Positions 1 through 7,757 of a stretch of 11,993 nucleotides of DNA are shown here, in pieces. Position 1 is the first letter of the stretch. The number at the start of each line of letters is the position of its first letter. The DNA comes from Sanchytrium tribonematis (Eukaryota > Sanchytriomycota > Sanchytriomycetes > Sanchytriales > Sanchytriaceae): the NCBI GenBank assembly GCA_018985235.1, contig JADGIG010000234.1, forward strand, positions 1 through 11,993, written 5' to 3'. The translations under genes were made by a program, and so were the position numbers. The notes under the pieces were generated by a model. That model was not told where the DNA came from, searched no databases, and saw nothing but the letters and a program-made list of their open reading frames with translations.

Positions 1-1102
1 GCTGAAAATGAATGTAAAACAGATCATGGGATTTCTATCAGTGAAAATGGATTAGGAAGCATTCTCACACTCCCTGGTAACATTAAAATCACTGCTACAT
101 TAGAAGTAGGTGTCGGATACAGATTTAACATTGATTCTCCTGGTCAAGCTAAATATGAAGATTCTTTTTGTAATCCTGGCAAGAAATTACCAGATGACAA
201 ATCTACTATTTATCAAGTGAGTGATGCAGAATTACTTCAAGCCTACTCCAATTGCCATTCCAGCACCTACAGCAGTCCCAAATGGCTATTCAAAGTGCAA
301 ATTACCAATTTCATGTGATGGATTATGGGGTACACCTATTTTGACACCTAGATTACCACAAGTCAATGCAACAGAAGCCAATAATACCACAAATACAACT
401 CAAACACCTCCCCACAACCCAGATCCAGTCCCAAATCCAGATCATGATGGTAAAGATCATTGCAAAGGATATAAACCATATACGCCACAGCCATACGTCC
501 CATCTCCCATCCCAATTGTTGCACCTGCTGCGCCAATTACCCCAAATAAAACAGTGTCAGATGAAGATGCTAAAAAACAATGTGCTTCTGTGTGTGCAGA
601 TGTAGACATTAAAGCATTAGGAATCCATTTAGATGTGGATTATTATGTCAATTCATGTATTGCAGATGTTAAATTCTCATCAGCAGCCATTTCTATTTCA
701 GCCAAAGCCTGTTACGAAAAAGCATATACAAAAGCAAAAGATGTCTATGTAACATCCACAGATCCAATTAAAGTGGATAATTGTAAGAAAACATTGGTGG
801 CTGATGATGAAATGACTTGTCAAAATGGGGGTATTTCTGTTGGAACTGGAGGATGTCAATGTACTCCAAATTATCAAGGAAAACATTGTGAGACTTATGC
901 ACCAGTACCTGCTGTATTACAGCCTGCTGTGAAGCAATTGGATGTAGCACAACCACAAACATTGTATCAGCCTCAAACAACATTACCACAAGTACCTGCT
1001 TATGTGAGCAAAGAATTGCCTAAAGCACCTAAACAGGGTGAGTATTCTAGTGCTGCACAAATGAGTGGATTGGCATTATTTTTGATTCATTTATTGCAAT
1101 AA
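1..1102 (+). CDS. Secreted Cys/Pro-rich EGF-like surface protein with GPI-type tail (5' end outside window)
   Basis: The reading frame is open from base 1 to about 240, then continues one base later in phase to the TAA at 1100-1102. The join is either a 25-nt intron (217-241, listed separately), giving 358 visible residues, or a one-base insertion. The first 70 residues look beta-rich (GYRFNIDSP, then a Cys and LPDD), a weak resemblance to von Willebrand D-type modules. A Pro/Thr/Asn linker follows with N-glycosylation sequons (NAT, NNT, NTT). Next is a Cys segment (CASVC, DVDYYVNSC, KACYEKAY) loosely like the C8 module of such proteins. An EGF-like module lies at 818-890 (CQNGG, CQC, GKHC) but lacks one of the usual six cysteines. 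The last 20 residues are small residues followed by a hydrophobic tail with no charged end, as in GPI signals. It is convergent with EEP copy 1, with 18 bp between stop codons. Function is unknown; a cell-surface adhesin is an inference. Confidence 0.75.
217..241 (+). other. Candidate 25-nt spliceosomal intron
   Basis: The segment starts with GTGAGT, a consensus 5' splice site, and ends TTCAAG. It is in phase 0 and its removal joins the two open frames of the EGF-like gene (ATTTATCAA then CCTACTCCA, reading Ile-Tyr-Gln-Pro-Thr-Pro). The length, 3n+1, exactly repairs the frame change. Alternatives are a one-base insertion near 241, or a 13-nt intron ending at the CAG at 227-229, which also fits the frame but would be extraordinarily short. 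No second intron in this window supports a general tiny-intron class. Confidence 0.4.
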
Positions 1103-1109
1103 ATTTATT
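1098..1109. promoter_or_regulatory. Palindromic AATAAATTTATT shared by two convergent genes as polyadenylation signal
   Basis: AATAAATTTATT is its own reverse complement, so it offers AATAAA to both strands. On the plus strand it overlaps the TAA stop of the EGF-like gene. On the minus strand it lies about 12 bases past the TGA stop of EEP copy 1. The role is inferred from the motif and position only. Confidence 0.5.
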
Positions 1110-1120
1110 TTTAACTTATG

Positions 1121-2295
1121 TCATGGGATTGCGTCTGATTTGGATGGTTTAATTGCGTTGGAATCCATTCTAAAGTCAAATTTAATAGGTGTTTGAATTA
1201 TTGGAGACATTTGTGCTTCTTTGAATGAGGACTGTGGCGATTTAAAGATTGTTACTTCCCTGGCTGTCATGGAAACAGTCTTTAAATCATTTGCAATTGA
1301 TTTGAATGATTCAGATGCAAGCATTTGTTGAACTCTGAATTGTAACTTAGAGGCAAATTGAAATCGGGTGCGTTGAATATCAGAAATGGTCTTTTTTAAT
1401 TGGATCAGTCTATTGTATGTGTCTGAGGGTGTTGATTTTCTGGTAGTAAATTCAGTTGTAATCATGGCATGATCACTAGAATCACTCATTCTGGGGTATG
1501 TTTCAAAACCATCCTTTTTCTTGAAATCCTGAATCATTTCACCATTTGTAATAGTAATAATTTGATCATAAATTGCTTTTTGATGATTTCTTCTATTTTT
1601 AAAGGTAGTTGGGCCATTAGGATGCTGCACAAATCTAGATATTTGCATTTCTAACACATCTTTGCGATTTAATGCCATTTAAAATCATTTGGATCCATAT
1701 TCATATCACCTGCTAATATAAATGATTTATCTCTATGATATGAAATGTATTTGATAATTTCTGCTAAATTGGTGAGTGCCAAATGGCCAATTGAATTACG
1801 AGGTGATTTCAAATGAACAGAAATCACTTGAAAGATTTGAGTTGTTGATAGATCTATAAATGGGACTACTAATCCACCACGATCTAGTCCGCTAAGTGGA
1901 ATAACTTCAGGCTCTTGGACTTTGAAGATATTATTCATTTTAGCAACTTTTTTGTCATTTCCAATGGGTCTTGGTTTTAAAATGGCTCTGGATTGTGTGC
2001 CATAAATTGGTTTAAATAATGATTTTTGATAAAATACTGCATTTGTATGCTGTCCAATGCCTTTTTGATACAGATAATCCCATTTTTCAATTTTACCATT
2101 TAATTTAGATTTTAGTAAATCTGAAGTGACTACAGGTGATGTAATTTCTTGCAGACTAATAACATGTGGCTGCTCTTGATTGATAAGAGTTGTAAAGTCA
2201 TTTAATTTGGTTGCAAAATTTGATTCTGTGGCATCAAAGTTTTCCAAATTAAATGTTGAAACTTTAATCGTCCAACATAACCAAAAGAGAATCAT
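1121..2295 (-). pseudogene. EEP copy 1: secreted DNase I-like nuclease homologue with one frame break
   Basis: Starts at ATG 2295-2293. A very short hydrophobic N-terminus (MILFWLCWTI) suggests secretion. The first frame (208 aa, TAA at 1671-1669) carries EEP-superfamily motifs in order: STFNLENF (Asn16), SLQEI (Glu50), ISVHLKS (His161), LAGDMNMD (Asp197, Asn199). The rest of the fold continues in another frame from about 1678 to the TGA at 1123-1121, including SRF..PNGP, YDQIITI and the terminal SDH (Asp69-His70 of that frame). Such enzymes usually cut DNA or other phosphodiesters with Mg2+; activity here is inferred. A helical extension of about 110 residues follows the SDH motif. The join needs a -1 shift, as if one base were missing next to TTTTAAATGG. 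All catalytic residues are present, so a recent null allele, a sequencing error or recoding are all possible. Copies 2 and 3 are paralogues in the same orientation. Confidence 0.8.
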
Positions 2296-2402
2296 TTGGG
2301 GTGACTTGCATTTGGTTCTATTTAAATAAGTTTCTCAGGAATCTCAGTCTTTACTTTGACATTTACAAATCATTAAAATATACCTTTTTCGTTATAACAT
2401 GA
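2296..2402 (-). promoter_or_regulatory. Upstream region of EEP copy 1
   Basis: This 107-bp gap separates the ATG of EEP copy 1 from the 3' end of LINE-B. On the minus strand, CTTATTTAAATAG lies roughly 30 bases before the ATG and could be a TATA-like element. An out-of-frame ATG sits about 15 bases before the start. Nothing else is recognisable, and there is no target-duplication copy matching the LINE-B 5' junction. Confidence 0.25.
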
Positions 2403-4400
2403 TTTATTAGTCACGTAGATTGACCATTGCTAGCCATCTCAATTACGCATCTCTTCACAAATCTCTTCATCTTCTCCAGTTGGCTCCAAATTTGATGCTT
2501 CATTCTATTTGTGGCATTCAACCACTTCATGCTCAATCCAAATGATAGTTTTCCTGGACACAAATATGGTCCTGTCAAGGCATAATCCTTTATGGTAAAT
2601 CTATTGGTAAATAGAACATATGGATGATCTGGCTTTGTTGGTGGCATTTACAAAGATGATCCACGAAGCAATTTGCTAGATTAAACGAGTGTCCCTTGAC
2701 CCAAGTCAGTTTAATATCATTGATATGGGTATTGCACTGTCTAATGATGTCAATACTATTCAATTTACGCCATGAGTATCCAGTTTGATAATTTTGGATG
2801 GTTTTAATGGCTGCTTGTGAATCACTAATTATTTCGACTGGCAATCCCAATTTACTCTATTATCATCACATGCCAATGTTATGGCTATTATTTCTGCTCT
2901 AGTCGATGAATCAACGATTAGGTCGCTAATTTCAAATGACTCGTAAAATACATCATTCTCTGTGATAATCATAAAGCTGGCATATCCTAGGTTATTCACT
3001 TTACTTCCATCTGTGTAAATTGATACCTGACCAGGTTTAATATAGCTAGATAGTAACTTATGATTTCCACCTAAAATTCTTCCAATTTTCAATTTTGTTT
3101 CGAGATGGGTTTCAACAGCTTTAAAATGCGTTGAATTGTACTGTTCTCGAATATGTCCGAAGTAACAGTGTATTATTTGTGATTTATAATCATGCAATTG
3201 TCCACAATTGTCACATGGAGATGTGATTGACGGGATTTGCTTTTTAATCATTTTAATCAGACCATGATACATTTCATTCACTTCAAAATATTGATCACAT
3301 GGTTGCATGCTATATCTAACAGTTGGTACATATGCAACATCACCACTGCCCTCTTTAAAGCATCTGTGATTATTCCATCGAATGTGCAATTGAGACCAAC
3401 GCGTGTAGAACTGGCAGAATTGATACATATTGTATAGATCCTCTAATTTAGTGTCATGGCTGCTACCACTGAAATCTCTCACTGTACCTAAAATAAATGA
3501 ATTTATCTTTCTTGCTAGTTTTGCTTCAGGCTCAAAGATACAGAGAGCATACTCAAGAATGAGCACCAAATAGGTGGATATGCATTTCATAAGATACTAT
3601 AATTTAATTCCACTTGACTTGAATATACCAGCACGTATCAAATTTCTTTCCTTTTCATGTGCTTTCTCCAAATTTTGGAAAATTTGCTGCTCTCTGCTAA
3701 GTCCTTTGCTATTCAAGGCAATGCCAAGATACTTGATATAAGCACTTCCATCTACAGTCTCTGTCTTTGTTGGATTTACTTCCAGTCCAATATTGGCCAA
3801 TTTCCGTTTTAATTCAAATTCAACTTGTGCACGGTATCCTTTTCTAATTAATAGTATAATGTCATCCACAAATACTACTATTTTACTAGTCTTGGTGTTC
3901 CAGTTCAAAATCGCTTGATCCATCACTTTGGAAAAAAGCAATGGAGACATTTTACCTCCTTGTATCAGTCCGGTGTCTGTTGACATACGAGTTGAATAAT
4001 GTCTCCCCAATTTCACAAAGAGATTCTGGTGCACCACAAGATTCCAAACGGCACATTTCCAAAGATCATTGGCATCAAATCCCAAAATCACTTCTAACAC
4101 TTTTGCGCGAGATAATTAGTCAAAAGCCTGCGTGACGTCATATTTGACAATCTCCCACCCAGGATTCTCTTGAATTAGTCCATTTAAATCATATGCAGCA
4201 TCTAAGCCCGAGCACGACTTCTTAAAAGCATACTGAGAAGAAGATGCCAACAAATCACTTGACACGTTTGTGATGATCAGGCCAGAGAACAGCTTACGCA
4301 AATGAGATGCAAGAGCAATGGGTCTATAATTCATGATATCCAATGGTGAATTTCTTTTAAAGATAGGCACAACAGCCATTTCCTTGCAAAATTTGATAGA
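2403..4400 (-). mobile_element. LINE-B: decayed, 5'-truncated non-LTR retrotransposon (RT-RNase H type)
   Basis: The right (5') boundary near 4400 is set by where homology to the C-terminus of EEP copies 2 and 3 stops and reverse transcriptase homology begins (KEMAVVPIFKR). The left (3') end is placed just past the TGA at 2413-2411, at an AATAAA read on the minus strand (2408-2403). The endonuclease and ORF1 are absent, as in typical 5'-truncated LINE copies. I found no target-site duplication and no poly(A) tail, so both ends are approximate. It differs from LINE-A in having RNase H and in its RT motifs, so it is another family. It sits in the 3' part of EEP copy 2, in the same orientation as that gene. 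Confidence 0.75.
2411..4400 (-). pseudogene. LINE-B reverse transcriptase-RNase H ORF, broken by stops and frameshifts
   Basis: RT motifs in order: VVPIFKR and NYRPIAL near the start, motif A YDVTQAFD (4142-4119), motif B-like GLIQGGKMSPLLF (with Ile where Pro is usual), motif C FVDD (3872-3861, Val for the usual Ala), then KYLGIAL. A Cys/His cluster (CDNCGQLH..HC) lies between RT and RNase H. The RNase H fold has YTDGS (about 3017-3003), STRAEI, SDSQAAI and WVKGHS..N..VD, so its catalytic acids survive. Breaks: in-frame TAA directly after motif A (4118-4116), in-frame TAG (3599-3597), and two losses of frame near 2829-2850 and 2590-2647, each equal to one missing base. The last 78 residues after RNase H are basic and aromatic without a recognisable domain. 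The copy cannot make a full protein. Confidence 0.85.
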
Positions 4401-4670
4401 TGGCATCTCTATTGGTTTCAGCATCTCTAATTGCATTATTCAACGCAATCCAAAATCCCCTATCTTCAATCGTAGAAGCAACAGCATTGGCTTCAATCTG
4501 TTTCAAATAATTCAATTTTTCTAAAGGAGTTGAACTTCTGATTTCAAAGAAGACACTTATCTGAGAATAATCACTTGTATCAGAAACAGTGATTACACCC
4601 TGATAATTGGATTCCCCAAATGTTGTAAAATCTACGAGATCGTGTGGTAGAAATTGGTTGCCATGTACCT
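4400..4670 (-). pseudogene. EEP copy 2, 3' part (downstream of the LINE-A insertion)
   Basis: Read on the minus strand from the target duplication, the frame continues that of the 5' part at 10218 and beyond: Val-His-Gly-Asn spans the insertion point, then LPHDLVDFTTFGES, ITVSDTSDYSQI and LNYLKQIEANAV. This aligns with the C-terminal part of copy 1 (SDSSDHAMITTEF) and with copy 3 past the SDH motif (LRYLEDIKAADV; LNEAI versus LNNAI). The terminal catalytic motif reads SDY in place of SDH, so the essential His is lost. LINE-B interrupts the end near 4400; the true C-terminus is not identifiable. Confidence 0.75.
4658..4670 (+). repeat. Target-site duplication, 5' copy, of LINE-A
   Basis: TTGCCATGTACCT directly precedes the first base of LINE-A and is repeated exactly at 10205-10217. 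The flanking bases differ (G before this copy, A before the other). The copies lie in the coding sequence of EEP copy 2. Confidence 0.92.
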
Positions 4671-4781
4671 ATGAAACCAGGAGTTCTCAAAAATCTAGTA
4701 AATTTTTTTCATTTTTTTAAAATTTTACTTATTTTTAACAAACTCTGTGATATTTTATGTTCAACATCTAATATCACCAAA

Positions 4782-5246
4782 ATGGCTACAATTATAGCAT
4801 TCTTTCATCCAAAATTGGCTAAAAAGCTTCTAAAATGGACACTAAATAGTCCCAAAAACAGATTAACAAATCGGCAATATGAGATTATATTTAATAAAGT
4901 AATTTCACAACTAAACTTTTTATTTTTTGGTATTTTACACATTGGAATTGTAAAATGGAAGTATTACCCTGCAGATTTTGATGAAATTATTCTAGAACAA
5001 ATTCAAAGTCATTTGGCAACAAACACGTTCATGATTCACACCAATCAAGACTGCTCACGAGATTGTTTTTATTCACGTGATATTCAAAATTACATAATAA
5101 ATTCTTCAACTACAATTTTGCGCGTAACCATGTCAAATAGCCAAATAGCTAGTCTCAGTGCTCTTAAAAACAATGCTAAAACTGCACAACGACAATCAAC
5201 AATTGAATCAACCATTGGCGTCCTTACACGCAGCGAGTCATTCTAA
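4782..5246 (+). CDS. LINE-A ORF1, small protein of unknown function (154 aa)
   Basis: ATG at 4782 in a good context (ACCAAAATGG) begins a 154-residue frame ending TAA at 5244-5246. The frame is also open upstream to an ATG at 4671, the first three bases of the element, which would add a hydrophobic 37-residue N-terminus; I prefer 4782 because it leaves a leader. The N-terminal part is basic and hydrophobic (FFHPKLAKKLLKW), the middle aromatic, the end Ser/Thr/Asn-rich and polar. No CCHC knuckle, RRM or coiled coil is evident, unlike many LINE ORF1 proteins. It is in the same frame as ORF2 and separated from it only by the stop codon. By position, a nucleic-acid-binding or particle role is possible but not shown by the sequence. 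Confidence 0.6.
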   Translation: MATIIAFFHPKLAKKLLKWTLNSPKNRLTNRQYEIIFNKVISQLNFLFFGILHIGIVKWKYYPADFDEIILEQIQSHLATNTFMIHTNQDCSRDCFYSRDIQNYIINSSTTILRVTMSNSQIASLSALKNNAKTAQRQSTIESTIGVLTRSESF

Positions 5247-7757
5247 ATGGTTTATTTATTATCACAATTGCACAGTCTACAGCCATTGAAATGCCCTGCT
5301 GTCAACTCTGGCACAACTGCCGATATTCATATTTTACTAAAAAATACTTGTATTGTTGTGAGTTGCTCTCATATTTATCATTTAGAGGCTTTTAACTCGA
5401 AAGACTCAAGAAATAATCGTGAAACACTCATTCCGAGATTCTGCAATCAACCTGAGAAGATCACCCCACATCACATCCTCAAGCATATTTTAAAATATGT
5501 CGAATCACTAAAATCCAAGGAGTTCAAAGAATTGGAAACAAATCTGAAGGATATGATCCCAATCATTACCAATCAACCACATAAACTCCCCACAATTCTC
5601 ATTTTAAATCCCAAACACTTCTTACAAAAATACGAAATCAAAGACGGAATCATTAGAAACTTTACTATTCAAGTCATTTCACCTCCATCAAACACAGTTG
5701 ATTTGTATGATTTAACATTATCACAGATTAGTGCAATCCAGCAACTTCAACACAAGGAATTTAAGAAATTCTATATTTCTGTTTTCTTTGCCCCCATTTT
5801 GGTCAAAACACCAGATAAAAGTGCAAATAGCTGCAGAAATCATATCAATAATCACTTTTCCAACTCGTATGCACACGTATATCGTGATGACTCGTCTGAA
5901 ACCAGAGTAAAGAGAGTCTTTATTGCCATTGTAACGGACTTAGATACTGTTGAATCAGCAAAACAATATGCAAAATCATGTGGACTTACAACATGTGATG
6001 ATGATTTACTCACTTATTTCTTTACTGCAGTAGGTGCTAAAGATGCAATGAGACCCAATGAATGGACACAATTGGAAGAAAGTGGTACTTTGAGATCCAG
6101 AGCAGTTTTAGAAACAATCGCTGACAGAATGGTGGTTAAATACTCCATGAATCTTGAGCAATCCTCGTTAAAACAGGCCCAGGCAGATCTGCAAGAAAAT
6201 AGAGTCATCTACAATTCAATCGCCAAACAATTCCAATCTGGTGATCACTCAAATGCCACGAGACCATTTCAAGTAAAGATTCAAAATGATCCAATGAAGA
6301 AAGATATTCAGATTCCAAAAGATGAACTAGTGCATATCTATTTAAAGAATGAATTCACGGAGATTTACGGACCTGATTATTCCACTCTTGAAGTGGAATA
6401 CAAAGGAATGACAAATTCGAAACAGATCATTGGTATCGAGGATAATATGACAGCAAAGACTGTTAAACAAATGGGAGTGCAATACTTCTTTCCAGAGATT
6501 TTGGTACAATCAATTAATTTAGAATTTGGACAGCGATATGGAAGAATAAATAAATTCACTTGTGATTTCCCCTTCAAATTTTACATTTACTCAAATTGGA
6601 GAATCGATTATTCTGACATTCTTCGAAACAGCACCATCTTCAATTCATTCTTCTACAAAGACAATGCCACTGCTTTATTCACCTACATAGACCATTCTAA
6701 CACACTAAAATCGATCACGTTTCCCATTGGATTGTACAAATCAGAGATATACCAGAGAATGAATGAACAGTTCCCACTACTTAAATCAAACGATCTAGCC
6801 ATATTCCCACCAGTGAATGGAAGCGTGCTCTACTACAGAAATGTTATCAAAAAAATGCGAATGAGAGGTGGTTCCAACCCGAACCAATCTCAATCTGCAT
6901 CAATAAACACACCTAATACACGTAAAGCACCCATATTTCATGAATCAAGTCCCATTAAAAGACCGAAACACATTCAAGTTAATAAATTAGTGCCTGAAAA
7001 ACGTGTTGCCGAATTAAGCAGTTCAAATAATAAAATTCGACCGAGCCCATATCTCAATAAATTTCTATCATCCAATCTTAACACATTCACTTCAGATGCA
7101 CCAGAACATGTAGAAGATCCCCCAACGACTTTGGACACTCCGGAAATGTACACTGCAAATTTTCAAACCAACATCAAAATTGTCGCATACAACTGCTGCG
7201 GGTATAAAAGATTACATCAGAATCAGGAAATAAACAATATCCTAGTACACCAACCAAATGCAATTCTGTTGCAGGAGTCAAGAAATAAATATAATTTACA
7301 AAAAATCCCGAATTACTATCAAATTGACTTGCCAAACACTAATTTGCAACATAAACAACATCTTTATTTACATAAGTCGGTCTCCGACATACAAAAAGTA
7401 CACATTCAAGATAATTGTTATATTTTCAAAATCCATGGCACCCTTGTCGCATTCATTTACATCCCATATGAATTGTACCGCACCAAAAATTTAGCAGCTA
7501 TAAAAGCAATCCTGGAACCTGCAATAAGACTTAAATGCATTCTCATAGGCGATTTGAATTTCAATGTCTTGGAGATGACAAACATTACAGACAATTTCAG
7601 TAAATTATTGGTTCGCACTTTCACTGAATGGTCATACACTAATAAAAATAGTAAAAACTCCAACTATGACACGGACAAAACGTATTCTCGATCACTGCTG
7701 GGCACATTCGTCCAACGAATATTTAGTGAGCTCTTTTACCGCCTTAAATCACCCTGA
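5247..7757 (+). CDS. LINE-A ORF2: novel N-terminal region plus APE-like endonuclease lacking its last part
   Basis: 836 aa from the ATG that directly follows the ORF1 stop. Residues 1 to about 640 match no family I recognise. Within them, about 470-542 has the pattern of a ubiquitin-like fold and ends MRMRGG (537-542). A Ser/Asn/Pro-rich basic linker follows (SPIKRPKH, a possible nuclear signal). From about 645 an APE-type endonuclease begins: KIVAYNCCG (Asn649), LLQES (Glu677), LIGDLNFN (Asp769, Asn771). The frame is lost near residue 811; the remaining 25 residues are out of register with the domain, and the real continuation, including SDH, is at the start of ORF3. In the LINE life cycle this enzyme nicks target DNA to prime reverse transcription. 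An extra A in the AAAA run at 7677-7680, or +1 recoding there, would explain the break. Confidence 0.85.
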   Translation: MVYLLSQLHSLQPLKCPAVNSGTTADIHILLKNTCIVVSCSHIYHLEAFNSKDSRNNRETLIPRFCNQPEKITPHHILKHILKYVESLKSKEFKELETNLKDMIPIITNQPHKLPTILILNPKHFLQKYEIKDGIIRNFTIQVISPPSNTVDLYDLTLSQISAIQQLQHKEFKKFYISVFFAPILVKTPDKSANSCRNHINNHFSNSYAHVYRDDSSETRVKRVFIAIVTDLDTVESAKQYAKSCGLTTCDDDLLTYFFTAVGAKDAMRPNEWTQLEESGTLRSRAVLETIADRMVVKYSMNLEQSSLKQAQADLQENRVIYNSIAKQFQSGDHSNATRPFQVKIQNDPMKKDIQIPKDELVHIYLKNEFTEIYGPDYSTLEVEYKGMTNSKQIIGIEDNMTAKTVKQMGVQYFFPEILVQSINLEFGQRYGRINKFTCDFPFKFYIYSNWRIDYSDILRNSTIFNSFFYKDNATALFTYIDHSNTLKSITFPIGLYKSEIYQRMNEQFPLLKSNDLAIFPPVNGSVLYYRNVIKKMRMRGGSNPNQSQSASINTPNTRKAPIFHESSPIKRPKHIQVNKLVPEKRVAELSSSNNKIRPSPYLNKFLSSNLNTFTSDAPEHVEDPPTTLDTPEMYTANFQTNIKIVAYNCCGYKRLHQNQEINNILVHQPNAILLQESRNKYNLQKIPNYYQIDLPNTNLQHKQHLYLHKSVSDIQKVHIQDNCYIFKIHGTLVAFIYIPYELYRTKNLAAIKAILEPAIRLKCILIGDLNFNVLEMTNITDNFSKLLVRTFTEWSYTNKNSKNSNYDTDKTYSRSLLGTFVQRIFSELFYRLKSP

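Noticed and set aside
1665-1685. A -1 programmed frameshift slippery site in EEP copy 1
   Set aside because: GAT TTT AAA TGG does not fit X XXY YYZ in the zero frame and I see no strong downstream structure. A missing base is simpler.
1669-1720. A short intron explaining the EEP copy 1 break
   Set aside because: The only suitable GT donor just upstream (CAGGTGATATG) would remove the conserved GDMNMD catalytic motif.
2296-2410. A target-site duplication for LINE-B
   Set aside because: Bases around 2296-2410 were compared with those around 4390-4440 and no convincing direct repeat was found.
4644-4781. Longer ORF1 starting upstream of the element at 4644
   Set aside because: That codon is GTG and lies in host DNA before the insertion boundary at 4671; the frame is open there only by chance.
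3597-5246. Reassigned stop codons, suggested by in-frame TAA and TAG in LINE-B, EEP copy 2 and ORF1/ORF2
   Set aside because: TAA, TAG and TGA are each seen interrupting obvious pseudogenes. TAA ends the EGF-like gene right after a GPI-type tail, where readthrough gives nothing sensible, and the LINE-A ORFs of over 800 codons contain none.
6014-7663. Minus-strand open frames of 60-70 codons inside LINE-A ORF2
   Set aside because: They lie opposite strongly supported coding sequence, lack recognisable motifs and look like chance frames.
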